Assembly: GCA_934675685.1 (NCBI GenBank)
Contig: CAKURL010000006.1
Coordinates: forward strand, 1 to 64,000
From: an uncultured Candidatus Melainabacteria bacterium
GTDB lineage: Bacteria; Cyanobacteriota; Vampirovibrionia; Gastranaerophilales; Gastranaerophilaceae
Reading direction: 5' to 3'
Length of the DNA: 64,000 nt
Position 1 is the first letter of the stretch, and the number at the start of each line of letters is the position of its first letter. Made by a program: the position numbers and the translations under genes. The notes under the pieces are model-generated. The model saw only the letters and a program-made list of their open reading frames with translations, ran no database searches and was not told the origin of the DNA. Of this stretch, positions 16,734 through 26,570 are shown in pieces.

Positions 16734-19700
16734 TTGATTTGTCCAAAATGTAAGACAGAAGTCTCTGAAAACGATGTCTTTTGTCCAAATTGCAAATTAA
16801 GATTAATTTTCACATGTCCAAGTTGCAAATCCCCAACGCGCCTTGGGCCTTCGGTGTGCCCTAAATGTGGCTTTAGTTTTATCAAATTCTGCCCTGATTG
16901 CGGAGCAAAAAATTTCTCTTGGAGCTCGACTTGCAGAAAATGCGGAAGCGTTTTTGACGCGGATAAAATCCTCGCAAGAGAAGAAAAAAAATCTTCTAAA
17001 AAAGTCTTGGATACTCAAAATCTTCCAAAAATTCAACCGGAAGAAAAAAAGAAAAAACCTTTATTTGACCTTACAAATAGCGCAAAAGAAACAAAAATCG
17101 AAGGTATAAAAGACGACTCCGATAAGCCTTTGTTGTTTTATATCGATTTTATTAATTTAGATAAAATTTTTGAAAAATATGACAAAGAAGAATTCAAGCA
17201 AAAAGTCATTCAAAATATCAAAACAACGGTAAAAATCGTCTTTAGCACGGCTTGCGAATTTGTCAATTCGCACTGCGTCGTTTTGAAATTTAAATACACA
17301 AAACAAACAAATATTTTAAAAATTATTGAAGAATTTAATAACGAATTTTATAAATTCAATGAAATCCTTGAAAAAACGCTCGACTGCGGGCTTGCGTATA
17401 AATTTGCAATTTCTACTATCGAAGAAGTAAAAAGAAACAAAGGAATGAACCAATTAAAATATGGCATAGAGCGCGATATCATTGTTTCTTCCGGAACTTA
17501 TTCTAAGCTTTCTAATGAGCTTTCTTTGATTAAAATTGCTGCTGATTCTTATAAAATGGTTTATTTGGAACAAAAGCCGCCCCAAGAGCAGCAAGAAGAC
17601 GAAAAATATGACAAAACCATGGAAAAGATTTTAGAAAATCTTGAAGATAATGATTCTAAAATCCGCGCTTTGGCTGTGAGCGCGCCTTGTGGGGCAGGAA
17701 AAACGCACTTGATGGATAACGTTTGTTATCAAATTTCAAAAGCAAAATATAAAAACACTCTTTTGTTCCATTCAAGATGTTCTGCGTTGACTCAAATCAG
17801 CCCCTATGGCTTAATTCAAAGCTTTTTTGTAAATCTTTTTGAATGCCCTGTGGTTTTAAGCCATGATTTCAACATAAAATATTTTGAACAAGTTGTCCTA
17901 GAAAAACTTGGGCTCGAAAAAATCGAAGAAGATAAACTGGAAACATTGGCAAATCTTGTTTATCCTTTGAAAAAAGATTATTTTGAAAACATTTTGATAA
18001 ACAAAGAATTAACCTATACTTGTTTAAAAGATGTTTTTGAATATTTGAAAAAGAAAAAAAGAATAATAATTGCAATCGACGATTTTGATTTAATCGACGA
18101 GTCGTCTTATGGATTTATCAAATATTTAGTTGAACAAAATTACTTCAAAAATGACGCAAAACTGCTTTTGACATATAAAGATAAGCACTCCATTTCTGTA
18201 TATTTCCAAACAAACAAATTGGACGCTTCTCAATGTCTGAATATTTCTTTAAGAAGCTTCAACACTTCTGAATCTAAAATTTTCATCAAAAAGAACTTAG
18301 GAGAAGAGCCCGATGTTCCAAACGAAATTTTGACTCAAATTGCCTATAATGCCCAAGGAAACATCGCTTATATTGAGCAATTGCTTCAGTATATGTTTGA
18401 GAGAAAAATATTATTCCCTCAAGACAAAAAAATCAAATTTGACAAAAAATATATAGACATGGAAATCCCAAAGACTCTTGAAGATTGCTTTAAAGATAGA
18501 CTTGAGTTTTTGAAAAACAATGCGCAAAACGAATATATTTTCTTAAACATTGCTTCTTTGTTGGGTGATTGTCTTGATTTTTCGATTTTGTCAAAAGTGT
18601 TTGAAATAAATAAAGATGAATATTTTGCTCTTGTGATGAAATTAACAAAAAAAGGCTATTTGAAGAGAAAATATGAAGATGTTTATTGCTTTAAAAATTC
18701 TCTAACTTGGTCATATTGCTACATAAAAGCAAAAGAAGAAGAAATAATCAAAAAATATTCTTTAAAACTTTTAACAGAATTGAATAGCAGAATTACGACA
18801 ACTCCTCTGATTTGCCCAATTTTAGCGCAAATCACAGGAAACAAAGAGCTCGCTTTCAGCCTTTGGACTCAAAGCTTGAGGCCATCATGCTATATTGGAG
18901 ACGTCAACATTTACGCTATGGCTCAAAAACAAAGCCTTATTTTGCTTGAAAGCGTGAAATTAGACGATATTGAATACATTAAAAACAACATCTGCGAACG
19001 CCTAGGAAAACTCGTATATCTGAAAAATCCTCAAGAAGCAAAAGACTATTTAACAAATGTCATAGTGGATTTAGAAAAAAATATTGAAAAAATGCCCGAA
19101 GCAAAAGATGTTCTTGTGGCAAAATTAATCGATATAAGCGGATATTTAACAAAAAGCTTGTATTTAACCCAAGACTACACTGGGGTTGTAGAAGTTGTGG
19201 ATAATATTTTAAAATATTTTGCAATTAAAGACAATCAAGATAAAAAATATGTCCATGAATTAAAAATAGCATTAATCAAAACAAGAAAACTGGAAGCTCT
19301 TTTGAATTTGGGCTCTTGGGAAGAAGTTGCGGTTTTAGTGAACACGGAAATTAATCCTGTTCTTCAAAAAAATCTTAATATATTTATCAAGCACAAATGG
19401 ATTACGACTTCCCAAATGGTTCAAATTTGGTTTGAAGCAAACATAATTCTTGCTCAAAGCTATGCGCAGCAAGGAAATCCTTTGGCTATGGAATTAATAA
19501 GCCAAATAGAAAAAGAATTATATAAAGAAAAAGATTCAAAAGCAGATTATCTTAAAATCCGCCTTGCTTATGCTACTGCTATGGCAAACACCGTCCAAGG
19601 AAACTTTGACGAGTCCGATTTAATCTTACAAGACATTGTGACTGATTTTTCTTATGTCATAGATAGCCCTGCTTTGGTAAATCAATGGAACGTAATTAAT

Positions 19701-20387
19701 TTAATAAATAAAATTTTAAGAGGCGACTTTGATACAATCAAAAATGAACTTTTTGAAGCAAGTACAATTGCAAATAACTCAGGAGACGAAGTTGCAAAAA
19801 ATCTTATAAAGACTCTTCTGGCTTACGTTTTGCTTAAAGAAAAATCTTATTTAAAAGCAATTGAAATAGCAACGGCGCAAATGCAATTTTTCTCTTCTAA
19901 AAAAATCGCGTTTGGAGCGCTCCTTGCTTGGTATATTTCAGCAGCTTCTACGGCATATAACAAAGCGGATATGTATTGCATAGAAATCTGCGAAAAGGCG
20001 GTGAAAATTTGCGAAAATGCACAAAATAACAATGTCTATTTTAAGGTCTTGTTCCAAGAGCTCATTGCAAAATCTTATTTCAAACTTGGCGATTTTGAAA
20101 ATGCAAAGATGTATTGCGAGCTTGCTTTGGCTAATGCAAAAGAAAACGACTTAGATTATTTGAAGCTTAATTTGAACAATTTAAAAGCTGAAATTTTAAG
20201 AGAAGAAACAAATAAGCAACCTCAAAATAAGAAAAAAGAATATGCCCAAAATGTTTTGAAATTGTATAATAGAAATATGGATTTAGCTCGAAAACTAAAT
20301 CTCTCAAATCAGATTAAAAAAATCGAAAAAGATATCACGTCTTTTAGGGCATTTTGCCAATTAAATCGTATTATGGAAGAAAAGTAA
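16734..20387 (+). CDS. Zinc-ribbon / degenerate cyclase-like / AAA-type ATPase / TPR protein
   Basis: A 1217-residue cytoplasmic multidomain protein. Six CxxC pairs (residues 3-70) form three zinc ribbons. A Lys-rich linker leads to a class III cyclase-like domain (~134-290, starting LLFYIDFINLDKIF) in which only one of the two metal-binding Asp can be placed. Next comes an AAA/STAND-type ATPase: Walker A CGAGKTH (~320), Walker B RIIIAIDDFD (~443). The C-terminal ~500 residues are TPR-like helices (IAKSYFKLGDFENAKMYCELA). The order cyclase-ATPase-TPR resembles soluble adenylyl cyclases. A signal-integration role is inferred. The start is TTG with AGGTAG upstream. Confidence 0.85.
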   Translation: MICPKCKTEVSENDVFCPNCKLRLIFTCPSCKSPTRLGPSVCPKCGFSFIKFCPDCGAKNFSWSSTCRKCGSVFDADKILAREEKKSSKKVLDTQNLPKIQPEEKKKKPLFDLTNSAKETKIEGIKDDSDKPLLFYIDFINLDKIFEKYDKEEFKQKVIQNIKTTVKIVFSTACEFVNSHCVVLKFKYTKQTNILKIIEEFNNEFYKFNEILEKTLDCGLAYKFAISTIEEVKRNKGMNQLKYGIERDIIVSSGTYSKLSNELSLIKIAADSYKMVYLEQKPPQEQQEDEKYDKTMEKILENLEDNDSKIRALAVSAPCGAGKTHLMDNVCYQISKAKYKNTLLFHSRCSALTQISPYGLIQSFFVNLFECPVVLSHDFNIKYFEQVVLEKLGLEKIEEDKLETLANLVYPLKKDYFENILINKELTYTCLKDVFEYLKKKKRIIIAIDDFDLIDESSYGFIKYLVEQNYFKNDAKLLLTYKDKHSISVYFQTNKLDASQCLNISLRSFNTSESKIFIKKNLGEEPDVPNEILTQIAYNAQGNIAYIEQLLQYMFERKILFPQDKKIKFDKKYIDMEIPKTLEDCFKDRLEFLKNNAQNEYIFLNIASLLGDCLDFSILSKVFEINKDEYFALVMKLTKKGYLKRKYEDVYCFKNSLTWSYCYIKAKEEEIIKKYSLKLLTELNSRITTTPLICPILAQITGNKELAFSLWTQSLRPSCYIGDVNIYAMAQKQSLILLESVKLDDIEYIKNNICERLGKLVYLKNPQEAKDYLTNVIVDLEKNIEKMPEAKDVLVAKLIDISGYLTKSLYLTQDYTGVVEVVDNILKYFAIKDNQDKKYVHELKIALIKTRKLEALLNLGSWEEVAVLVNTEINPVLQKNLNIFIKHKWITTSQMVQIWFEANIILAQSYAQQGNPLAMELISQIEKELYKEKDSKADYLKIRLAYATAMANTVQGNFDESDLILQDIVTDFSYVIDSPALVNQWNVINLINKILRGDFDTIKNELFEASTIANNSGDEVAKNLIKTLLAYVLLKEKSYLKAIEIATAQMQFFSSKKIAFGALLAWYISAASTAYNKADMYCIEICEKAVKICENAQNNNVYFKVLFQELIAKSYFKLGDFENAKMYCELALANAKENDLDYLKLNLNNLKAEILREETNKQPQNKKKEYAQNVLKLYNRNMDLARKLNLSNQIKKIEKDITSFRAFCQLNRIMEEK

Positions 20388-20400
20388 CAGGATAAAAACC

Positions 20401-21228
20401 ATGACAATCAAAACTCCACAACATTTATATTGCGAAACTCCTCCTACAATTTTAAGAAATAGAGAAGAAAAATTCAGAACCGCAAAAGACAACCGTTTTT
20501 GGCACATGGTGGCAGATTATGTTTTTCTTAGAATGGTTAAAGCTCGCTTTCATTCTTTGATGTATAAAGGCGAAGAAAATTTTGAAGAAAGAGACAAAAC
20601 AAAAGCTACGATTTTTTACACAAACCACAATAACTGGTGGGACGGCATTATTGGCTATAGCCTTGTGCATAATGTTTTTCACACGCGTTTTCGTCTTATG
20701 ATTGAAGAGATGAATAGATTTCCTCTTTTTCAATATATCGGCTGTTTTCCAATCAACAAAAAAACGCCCCAAGATGCAATAAAAGCGCTAAAATATGCAA
20801 CAAGCACTCTAAAAGATGCAGACATAAGCTTTTGGCTTTTCCCTCAAGGGATTATTCGCCCTCCGCACTATAGACCGGAAGTCTTTCAAGCAGGCATTGC
20901 CTATATGGCGCAAAACGCAGTTAAACAATATGGTGGCATAAATTTATGCCCAGTTTCAATTAACTACACTTTTTTAAGACAAGACAAGCCTGAAGTCGTT
21001 GTGGAATTTGGCAAAGTCAAGACTTTCCACGAATTCAACTACGACAGAAAAGATTTTTGCCACATGTTGGAGCGCGAATTTGAAGATTTTTGCGATTCTC
21101 AACAAAAACAAATTTCGAGCGGAAATTTTGATGGCTACAAATATCTTTATAAACAAAAGCTTAGCTGGTGGCGCGACATCGAAAGACATTTGAAAAATGT
21201 CGGAATGAAGAAAAACGACAAAATTTAA
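20401..21228 (+). CDS. PlsC-type (lyso)phospholipid acyltransferase
   Basis: A 275-residue glycerophospholipid acyltransferase-fold protein. The catalytic HX4D block is TNHNNWWDG (~residue 78), followed by the MNRFPLFQYIGCFPINK segment and the WLFPQGIIRPPH block, equivalent to the FPEGTRS motif but with Gln for Glu. Such enzymes acylate lysophosphatidate or related lipids at the inner membrane. The exact substrate is unknown. AGGAT precedes the ATG. The gene is two bases upstream of mfd. Confidence 0.85.
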   Translation: MTIKTPQHLYCETPPTILRNREEKFRTAKDNRFWHMVADYVFLRMVKARFHSLMYKGEENFEERDKTKATIFYTNHNNWWDGIIGYSLVHNVFHTRFRLMIEEMNRFPLFQYIGCFPINKKTPQDAIKALKYATSTLKDADISFWLFPQGIIRPPHYRPEVFQAGIAYMAQNAVKQYGGINLCPVSINYTFLRQDKPEVVVEFGKVKTFHEFNYDRKDFCHMLEREFEDFCDSQQKQISSGNFDGYKYLYKQKLSWWRDIERHLKNVGMKKNDKI

Positions 21229-21230
21229 AA

Positions 21231-24200
21231 ATGCAAAATGAAATTTTTAATATAAATTTTCCTTCTTTAAATTTAGCGCGTTCTTTGTCTTCGGGTTTTT
21301 TGAAAAATACGACCTTAAGCGGCTTAAATTCGCCTTTTAATCTTTTTTTCTTGGCTTCTTTGTTGAAAGAAAAAAGAAAAGTTTTATATGTTCTGCCCGA
21401 CGAGCAGGCATGTTTAAAAGCTCAAAAAGACCTAAAGAGCCTCTTGGACCTCGATTGCGACATTTTTTCGAGCCAAGAAATCTCGCCTTATAGCGAGCTT
21501 GATAAAAACTATTATATATATCAAGAGCAGCTCAATATCTTGCTCAATTTGCCAAATATCGTGCTTGCCACTCCAAGAGCTTTAATAGAAAAATTTCCTA
21601 AAAAAGAGTTTTTTGAAAAACACAAAATTGAGTTTTCAAAAAACTCCTCAATAGACTATTCAAAAATCGCAAAAACCCTTATAAAATATGGCTATAAAAG
21701 AGTGACAAATGTCTCTGACATAGGAGAATTCGCCCTAAGAGGAGATATCCTAGATATTTATTCTCTTGATTTAAATCCGGTGAGAATTGAATTTTTCGCA
21801 GACACTGTTGAAGATATCAGGTTTTTTAACCCAAATACTCAAAAAAGTTTTAAAAAAATAGACAAAATAGAGATTTTTCCTTTGTATAAATTCATTTTAG
21901 ACGACGAAAACAAGAAAGATTTCATAGAAAAAATTTCAAAAATTCCTTCAAAAGATGAATTTTTGGAAAATATTAAAAATGAATTAATTGAAAAAATAGA
22001 AAACGAAGGCTATTTTGAAGGAATTGAATATTACATAAATTATTTTGAAGAAGAAAAATCTTCGATTTTAGATTATTTTAAAGATTATGTTTTAGTTTTA
22101 AAAGAGTCCGGCGAAATTTTTTCAAAGCTCGAAAACCTCGACACAAGCTATTTTGAAGAATATCAAGAAGGTTTAAAAAATAATTTTAAATTAGAGCTTC
22201 AAGAATTAAATCATTTCAGATATGAAGAAATAAATTCCAAAATTAAAAAATTCAGAACTTTTTCAATAGATAATTTTTTGTCTGAAGAAAATCAAGAAGA
22301 AATAATTGATTTTGATGTAGATTTACCACCTCTGTTTTCTTCGAACCTTGAAAATATCGCAAAATTTATCAAAAAATATTTAAACGACGGCTACAAAATC
22401 TATATTTGCTCAAATTTTCCAAATAGATTAAAAGAAATTTTTGACGAATTGGAGATTTTTTCTTCTTCGATTTTTTATCTTCCTTCGATTTCTTGTGGCG
22501 GCGCGATTTCAAAAGACGAAAAAATTTCAAAAGATAAAATTTTGATTTTGTCCGATAAAGAATTTTTTAACCAAAGAAATAGAGACATTACAACAAAAAA
22601 ATATTATTCAAACAAGCAATCTCAAGAATTCATTGAATCTATAAACGATATAAAAACGGGCGAATACGTTGTCCATAGCGTGCATGGGATTGGGATTTAT
22701 AACGGAATAACAAAACAAACAATAGATGGAAACCAAAAAGATTATCTTGAAATCCAGTTTTTGGGAACAGATAAGCTTTTTATGCCGGCAGAGCAAATAA
22801 ACCTTCTTTGCCGCTATAGGGGCTCGGGCGCTACTAAGCCTCGTCTTTCCAAGATGGGAGGAAGCGCTTGGGAAAATACAAAACAAAAAGCGAAAAAAGA
22901 GCTTGAGCTCATAGCTTACGACCTATTAGACCTATATGCAAAAAGGCAGCTTGCGAAAGGGATTTCTTTTGATCCGGATTCAAATTGGCAATTTGAGATG
23001 GAAGACGATTTTGAATATACCGAAACTCCGGACCAAATGAAAGCGATAATTGAAACGAAAAAAGACATGGAAGAGCAAAAGCCCATGGACAGGCTAGTTT
23101 GCGCGGACGTTGGCTTTGGAAAGACGGAAGTCGCCCTAAGAGCTATGTTTAAAGCTGTGATGTCAGGCTATCAAACGGCTCTTATTGCGCCTACTACAAT
23201 TCTTACTATGCAGCATTTTGAAACAATAAAAGAGCGCTTTGAGCCTTTTCAGGTTCGAGTTGCGATGTTGAACCGTTTTTGCTCTTCTAAAGAACAAAAA
23301 GAAATAATTAAAAAGATAAATGAAGGCGAAATTGATGTCGTAATAGGGACACATAGGCTTTTATCTAAAGACGTCAACTTTAAGAATTTAGGCCTTTTGG
23401 TGATTGATGAAGAACATAAGTTTGGCGTTCGCCACAAAGAAAAATTAAAAGAATATAGAGAAAATATAGATATTTTATCCCTAAGCGCAACTCCTATCCC
23501 AAGAACCTTAAATATGGCGCTATCAGGCTTAAAAGACTTATCTGTTATAAACACTCCTCCAAAAAACAGGCTTCCTGTAAAGACTTATGTTGGGCAATAT
23601 TCTCCAACATATATCAAAAATGCGATAAACCAAGAGCTTTCTCGAGACGGGCAAGTATATTATCTCTATAATAGAGTAGAAACCATAGAGCGCTTCAAAA
23701 AAACCCTAGAAGAAATTGTTCCAAACGCAAGAATAGCAGTGGCCCACGGGCAAATGCATGAAAAAGAGTTAGAAGAAGTGATTTGTAAATTTGCTTCAAG
23801 AGAATATGATGTCTTATTGTGCACAACAATAATAGAATCAGGGCTCGATATTCCAAATGCAAACACCATAATAATCCACGATTCCACAAAATTTGGCCTT
23901 GCACAACTATACCAATTAAGAGGAAGAGTGGGAAGATCTCAAAAGCAAGCATATTGCTTCTGTTTTTATAAAAAAGATAAAGAATTAAATGAACAAGCAA
24001 GAAAGCGCCTTGAATCAATTAAAGAATTTTCTACCCTTGGAAGCGGATATCAAATTGCCTTAAGAGATATCGAAATAAGAGGGGTGGGAAGTTTATTAGG
24101 TACTCATCAGCACGGCCAAATGGTCTCTTTAGGCTTTGACACATATTGCAATCTTTTGGCAGAATGCGTTCAAGATATTAAAGAAAAAAGGCAAAAAGAC

Positions 24201-24719
24201 CCATATTCAAAAATCGAAAACAAAAAGAAAAAACAAGCAATTGTGGACATAAACGCAGACGCCTATATCTCAGACGACTGGGCACAAACATACGAACAGA
24301 AGATTTTAGAATATAAAAGGATTTCAGACGTTTCTTCGATGTCTGAGATGGAAGATATGATTGTGTCTTTAAAAGATAGGTTCTCTAAAATTCCAACAAG
24401 CGTAGAAAATTTAATCATGCTTGTTAAATTAAGAATTTTAGCCACAAACGCCAATATAAGCTCTATTCGCCAACAAGGTAATTCGATTAGAATAAATAGC
24501 CCATATACAATGCAAGAGTGGCTATATTTAAAAAAACATATTGATTACAAAATTGTTAAGTATTTTACATATTCAACTCCGCCTAAAAACCTTTCAGACG
24601 TAAAAGGAATACTTCTTATGAACAAAGATGAAGCGGAATTTAGTGAAATATTTAACAAATTAGCAGATTTGTTTTATCATATATCTGAAGTAGTTATGAA
24701 TTTCAATAAGACTAATTAA
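21231..24719 (+). CDS. mfd: Transcription-repair coupling factor Mfd
   Basis: A 1162-residue protein of normal Mfd length. Mfd removes RNA polymerase stalled at lesions and recruits UvrA. Order: UvrB-like N-terminal module (LPDEQACLKAQKDL, FALRGDILDIYS), RNAP-interaction domain (YVVHSVHGIGIYNGI), RecG-like motor with Walker A GFGKTE (~residue 630), DEEH (~724), SATPIPRTL, and GLDIPNANT/LRGRVGRS motif VI, then a C-terminal D7 region. The start MQNEIFNIN lies just after the acyltransferase stop; the in-frame codons before it belong to that gene. There is no ribosome site, so translational coupling is likely. Confidence 0.97.
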   Translation: MQNEIFNINFPSLNLARSLSSGFLKNTTLSGLNSPFNLFFLASLLKEKRKVLYVLPDEQACLKAQKDLKSLLDLDCDIFSSQEISPYSELDKNYYIYQEQLNILLNLPNIVLATPRALIEKFPKKEFFEKHKIEFSKNSSIDYSKIAKTLIKYGYKRVTNVSDIGEFALRGDILDIYSLDLNPVRIEFFADTVEDIRFFNPNTQKSFKKIDKIEIFPLYKFILDDENKKDFIEKISKIPSKDEFLENIKNELIEKIENEGYFEGIEYYINYFEEEKSSILDYFKDYVLVLKESGEIFSKLENLDTSYFEEYQEGLKNNFKLELQELNHFRYEEINSKIKKFRTFSIDNFLSEENQEEIIDFDVDLPPLFSSNLENIAKFIKKYLNDGYKIYICSNFPNRLKEIFDELEIFSSSIFYLPSISCGGAISKDEKISKDKILILSDKEFFNQRNRDITTKKYYSNKQSQEFIESINDIKTGEYVVHSVHGIGIYNGITKQTIDGNQKDYLEIQFLGTDKLFMPAEQINLLCRYRGSGATKPRLSKMGGSAWENTKQKAKKELELIAYDLLDLYAKRQLAKGISFDPDSNWQFEMEDDFEYTETPDQMKAIIETKKDMEEQKPMDRLVCADVGFGKTEVALRAMFKAVMSGYQTALIAPTTILTMQHFETIKERFEPFQVRVAMLNRFCSSKEQKEIIKKINEGEIDVVIGTHRLLSKDVNFKNLGLLVIDEEHKFGVRHKEKLKEYRENIDILSLSATPIPRTLNMALSGLKDLSVINTPPKNRLPVKTYVGQYSPTYIKNAINQELSRDGQVYYLYNRVETIERFKKTLEEIVPNARIAVAHGQMHEKELEEVICKFASREYDVLLCTTIIESGLDIPNANTIIIHDSTKFGLAQLYQLRGRVGRSQKQAYCFCFYKKDKELNEQARKRLESIKEFSTLGSGYQIALRDIEIRGVGSLLGTHQHGQMVSLGFDTYCNLLAECVQDIKEKRQKDPYSKIENKKKKQAIVDINADAYISDDWAQTYEQKILEYKRISDVSSMSEMEDMIVSLKDRFSKIPTSVENLIMLVKLRILATNANISSIRQQGNSIRINSPYTMQEWLYLKKHIDYKIVKYFTYSTPPKNLSDVKGILLMNKDEAEFSEIFNKLADLFYHISEVVMNFNKTN

Positions 24720-24736
24720 AATAAACAGGAGGAAAA

Positions 24737-25921
24737 ATGAAGTTTACAAAATTAGCTGTTAGTTTTTTAGCTGGGGCGGTTATTTTCTGCGGTTGCGCAA
24801 AAGATAATTCTGCTGCTATTAAAGTTAACGACAAAATTATCACAAAAAAAGAATTTAACGAAGATTTTTCAAGGTTGAAAAATGCGCAATTCAAAAACGC
24901 ACCAAAAGAATTCCAAAAAGACGACAGCTACCCTGTTTTAGTCTTGAAAAACAGATTTGTAAACGATATCATCGTTCGTAATTTGTTGGAACAAGAATTT
25001 GAAAAAAGAAAAATCACAGCTGACCAAAAAGAAATCGACGCTAAAAAAGCTATCGTAATCGCTCAAATCGGCTCTGAAGAAAAATTCAACACAATCTTAA
25101 AAGAAAACAGAATTTCAAAAGAACGCTTAAATAGCGACATGGCAAGCGAAGTTAAAATGGAAAAATTAGTAAACTCCCTAGGAATTGGCAAAGTTTCCGA
25201 TAAAGACGTTGAAAAATATTATAAAGAAAACAAACAAAGCTTTGATTTGCCTGAACGTGTGCATGTTATGCATATTTTAATCGACACAAATCCAGAAAGC
25301 GTTAAAAGAAAAATCGTGGACGCAGATAAAGAAGCAAAACTTTCTAGCACAAACATAGATGAAAAAGTGGCTCAACAAGTAAAAGAAAATGAAGCATTGG
25401 TTCAAAAAGTTCTAAAAGAAGCAAAAGCAAACCCTAAAAACTTCTCTGCTTTAGCAAAACAATATTCTCAAGACACTGCTTCTGCTCAAAAAGGCGGCGA
25501 TCTTGGCTTTGCTCCAAGAGGGCAATTTGTTCCTGAGTTTGAAAAAGTTGCATTTTCTCAAAAAGTGGGAACAATTTCAGACCCGGTTAAAACTCAATAT
25601 GGAACTCATATCATCTATGTTGTAGATAAATCTGCAAAAGGTGTTCAACCTTTGGCAAAAGTGAAAGAAGATTTAAAAACATATTTAGGCCAACAAAAGA
25701 AAATGGAAGGTGTTCAAAAATATGTTGAAGGCTTGAAAAATAGCGCAAAAATCGAATACATAGACACCGAATTATCTCCAGAAGTTCTAGGAAAGAAAAT
25801 CGAAGAAGCTCTTCCTAAGCAAATCGAGCTCGAAAAGAAATTAAGTGCTCCAAAAAAATCTTTGGCAGATAAATTTAAAAAGACAGATAAAGATAAAGAA
25901 ACAGAAGTTGAACCTAAATAA
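24737..25921 (+). CDS. PpiC/SurA-type peptidyl-prolyl isomerase, probable lipoprotein
   Basis: A 394-residue foldase. The N-terminus has a lipoprotein-like signal (FLAGAVIFCGC, Cys ~residue 21; the lipobox is slightly atypical). A SurA-N-like helical domain follows (~30-170), then a parvulin rotamase domain (~180-325: VHVMHILIDTN, KGGDLGFAPRGQFVPEFE, GTISDPVKTQYGTHIIYV). A Lys/Glu-rich tail ends the protein. It would assist folding of exported or outer-membrane proteins. CAGGAGG is a strong ribosome site, and a terminator follows. Confidence 0.92.
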   Translation: MKFTKLAVSFLAGAVIFCGCAKDNSAAIKVNDKIITKKEFNEDFSRLKNAQFKNAPKEFQKDDSYPVLVLKNRFVNDIIVRNLLEQEFEKRKITADQKEIDAKKAIVIAQIGSEEKFNTILKENRISKERLNSDMASEVKMEKLVNSLGIGKVSDKDVEKYYKENKQSFDLPERVHVMHILIDTNPESVKRKIVDADKEAKLSSTNIDEKVAQQVKENEALVQKVLKEAKANPKNFSALAKQYSQDTASAQKGGDLGFAPRGQFVPEFEKVAFSQKVGTISDPVKTQYGTHIIYVVDKSAKGVQPLAKVKEDLKTYLGQQKKMEGVQKYVEGLKNSAKIEYIDTELSPEVLGKKIEEALPKQIELEKKLSAPKKSLADKFKKTDKDKETEVEPK

Positions 25922-25943
25922 TCAAATTTCAAAATAATTTTAA

Positions 25944-25985
25944 AAAACTGCTTTATTACTCTTTATATAAGGCAGTTTTTTTTAT
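25944..25985 (+). terminator. Terminator after the PpiC-type foldase gene
   Basis: AAAACTGC pairs with GCAGTTTT across an AT-rich 20-base loop that can extend the stem (TTAT/ATAA), followed by a T-run. Confidence 0.75.
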
Positions 25986-26021
25986 ATAATTAAATAAATT
26001 AAAATTAATAAAGGAAGAAAA

Positions 26022-26498
26022 ATGGGCGAAGTGGTAAAAAAAGATGAACTTATAAAAATAGTAGAAAACCTTAAAAAAGAAGGGAAAAAAGTCGTTTTCA
26101 CAAACGGTTGTTTTGACATTTTGCATATTGGCCACGTTCGCTACCTAAAAGCTTCTTCTAAATGCGGAGATGTTTTAATCGTGGGTTTAAATTCAGATAA
26201 ATCTGTAAGAGCGATAAAAGGCGAAACGCGCCCAATAAACAATGAAAATGATAGAGCAGAATTGCTTTCAGAGCTCAATTTTGTAGATTATGTTGTGATT
26301 TTTGATGAAAATTCGCCTTCAAAATTATTAGAAGAAATAAAACCAACAATCTATACAAAAGGCGCAGATTATACCTTAGAAACCCTTCCGGAAGCAAAAG
26401 TCGCTAAAGAAAATAACATTGAAGTGAAATTCATTGAGCTTGTCCAAGGAAAATCTACGACAAACATAATAAAAACAATAAATTCAGATAAAAAATAA
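26022..26498 (+). CDS. rfaE2: D-glycero-beta-D-manno-heptose 1-phosphate adenylyltransferase
   Basis: A 158-residue single-domain nucleotidyltransferase making ADP-heptose for the LPS inner core. The signatures are VFTNGCFDILHIGHVRYL (HxGH), IVGLNSDKSVRAIKG, RPINNENDRAELL and the C-terminal QGKSTTNII. In enterics this domain is fused to the heptokinase as HldE. Here it stands alone, so a separate HldA kinase is expected elsewhere. AAAGGAAG precedes the ATG. It is evidence for an LPS-bearing outer membrane. Confidence 0.93.
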   Translation: MGEVVKKDELIKIVENLKKEGKKVVFTNGCFDILHIGHVRYLKASSKCGDVLIVGLNSDKSVRAIKGETRPINNENDRAELLSELNFVDYVVIFDENSPSKLLEEIKPTIYTKGADYTLETLPEAKVAKENNIEVKFIELVQGKSTTNIIKTINSDKK

Positions 26499-26570
26499 TT
26501 AACAAGCTTAATTGCAAACAATTAAACATAGTGTTAAAATCAAATTTAAAGTATTAATGATGAGGCAAAT

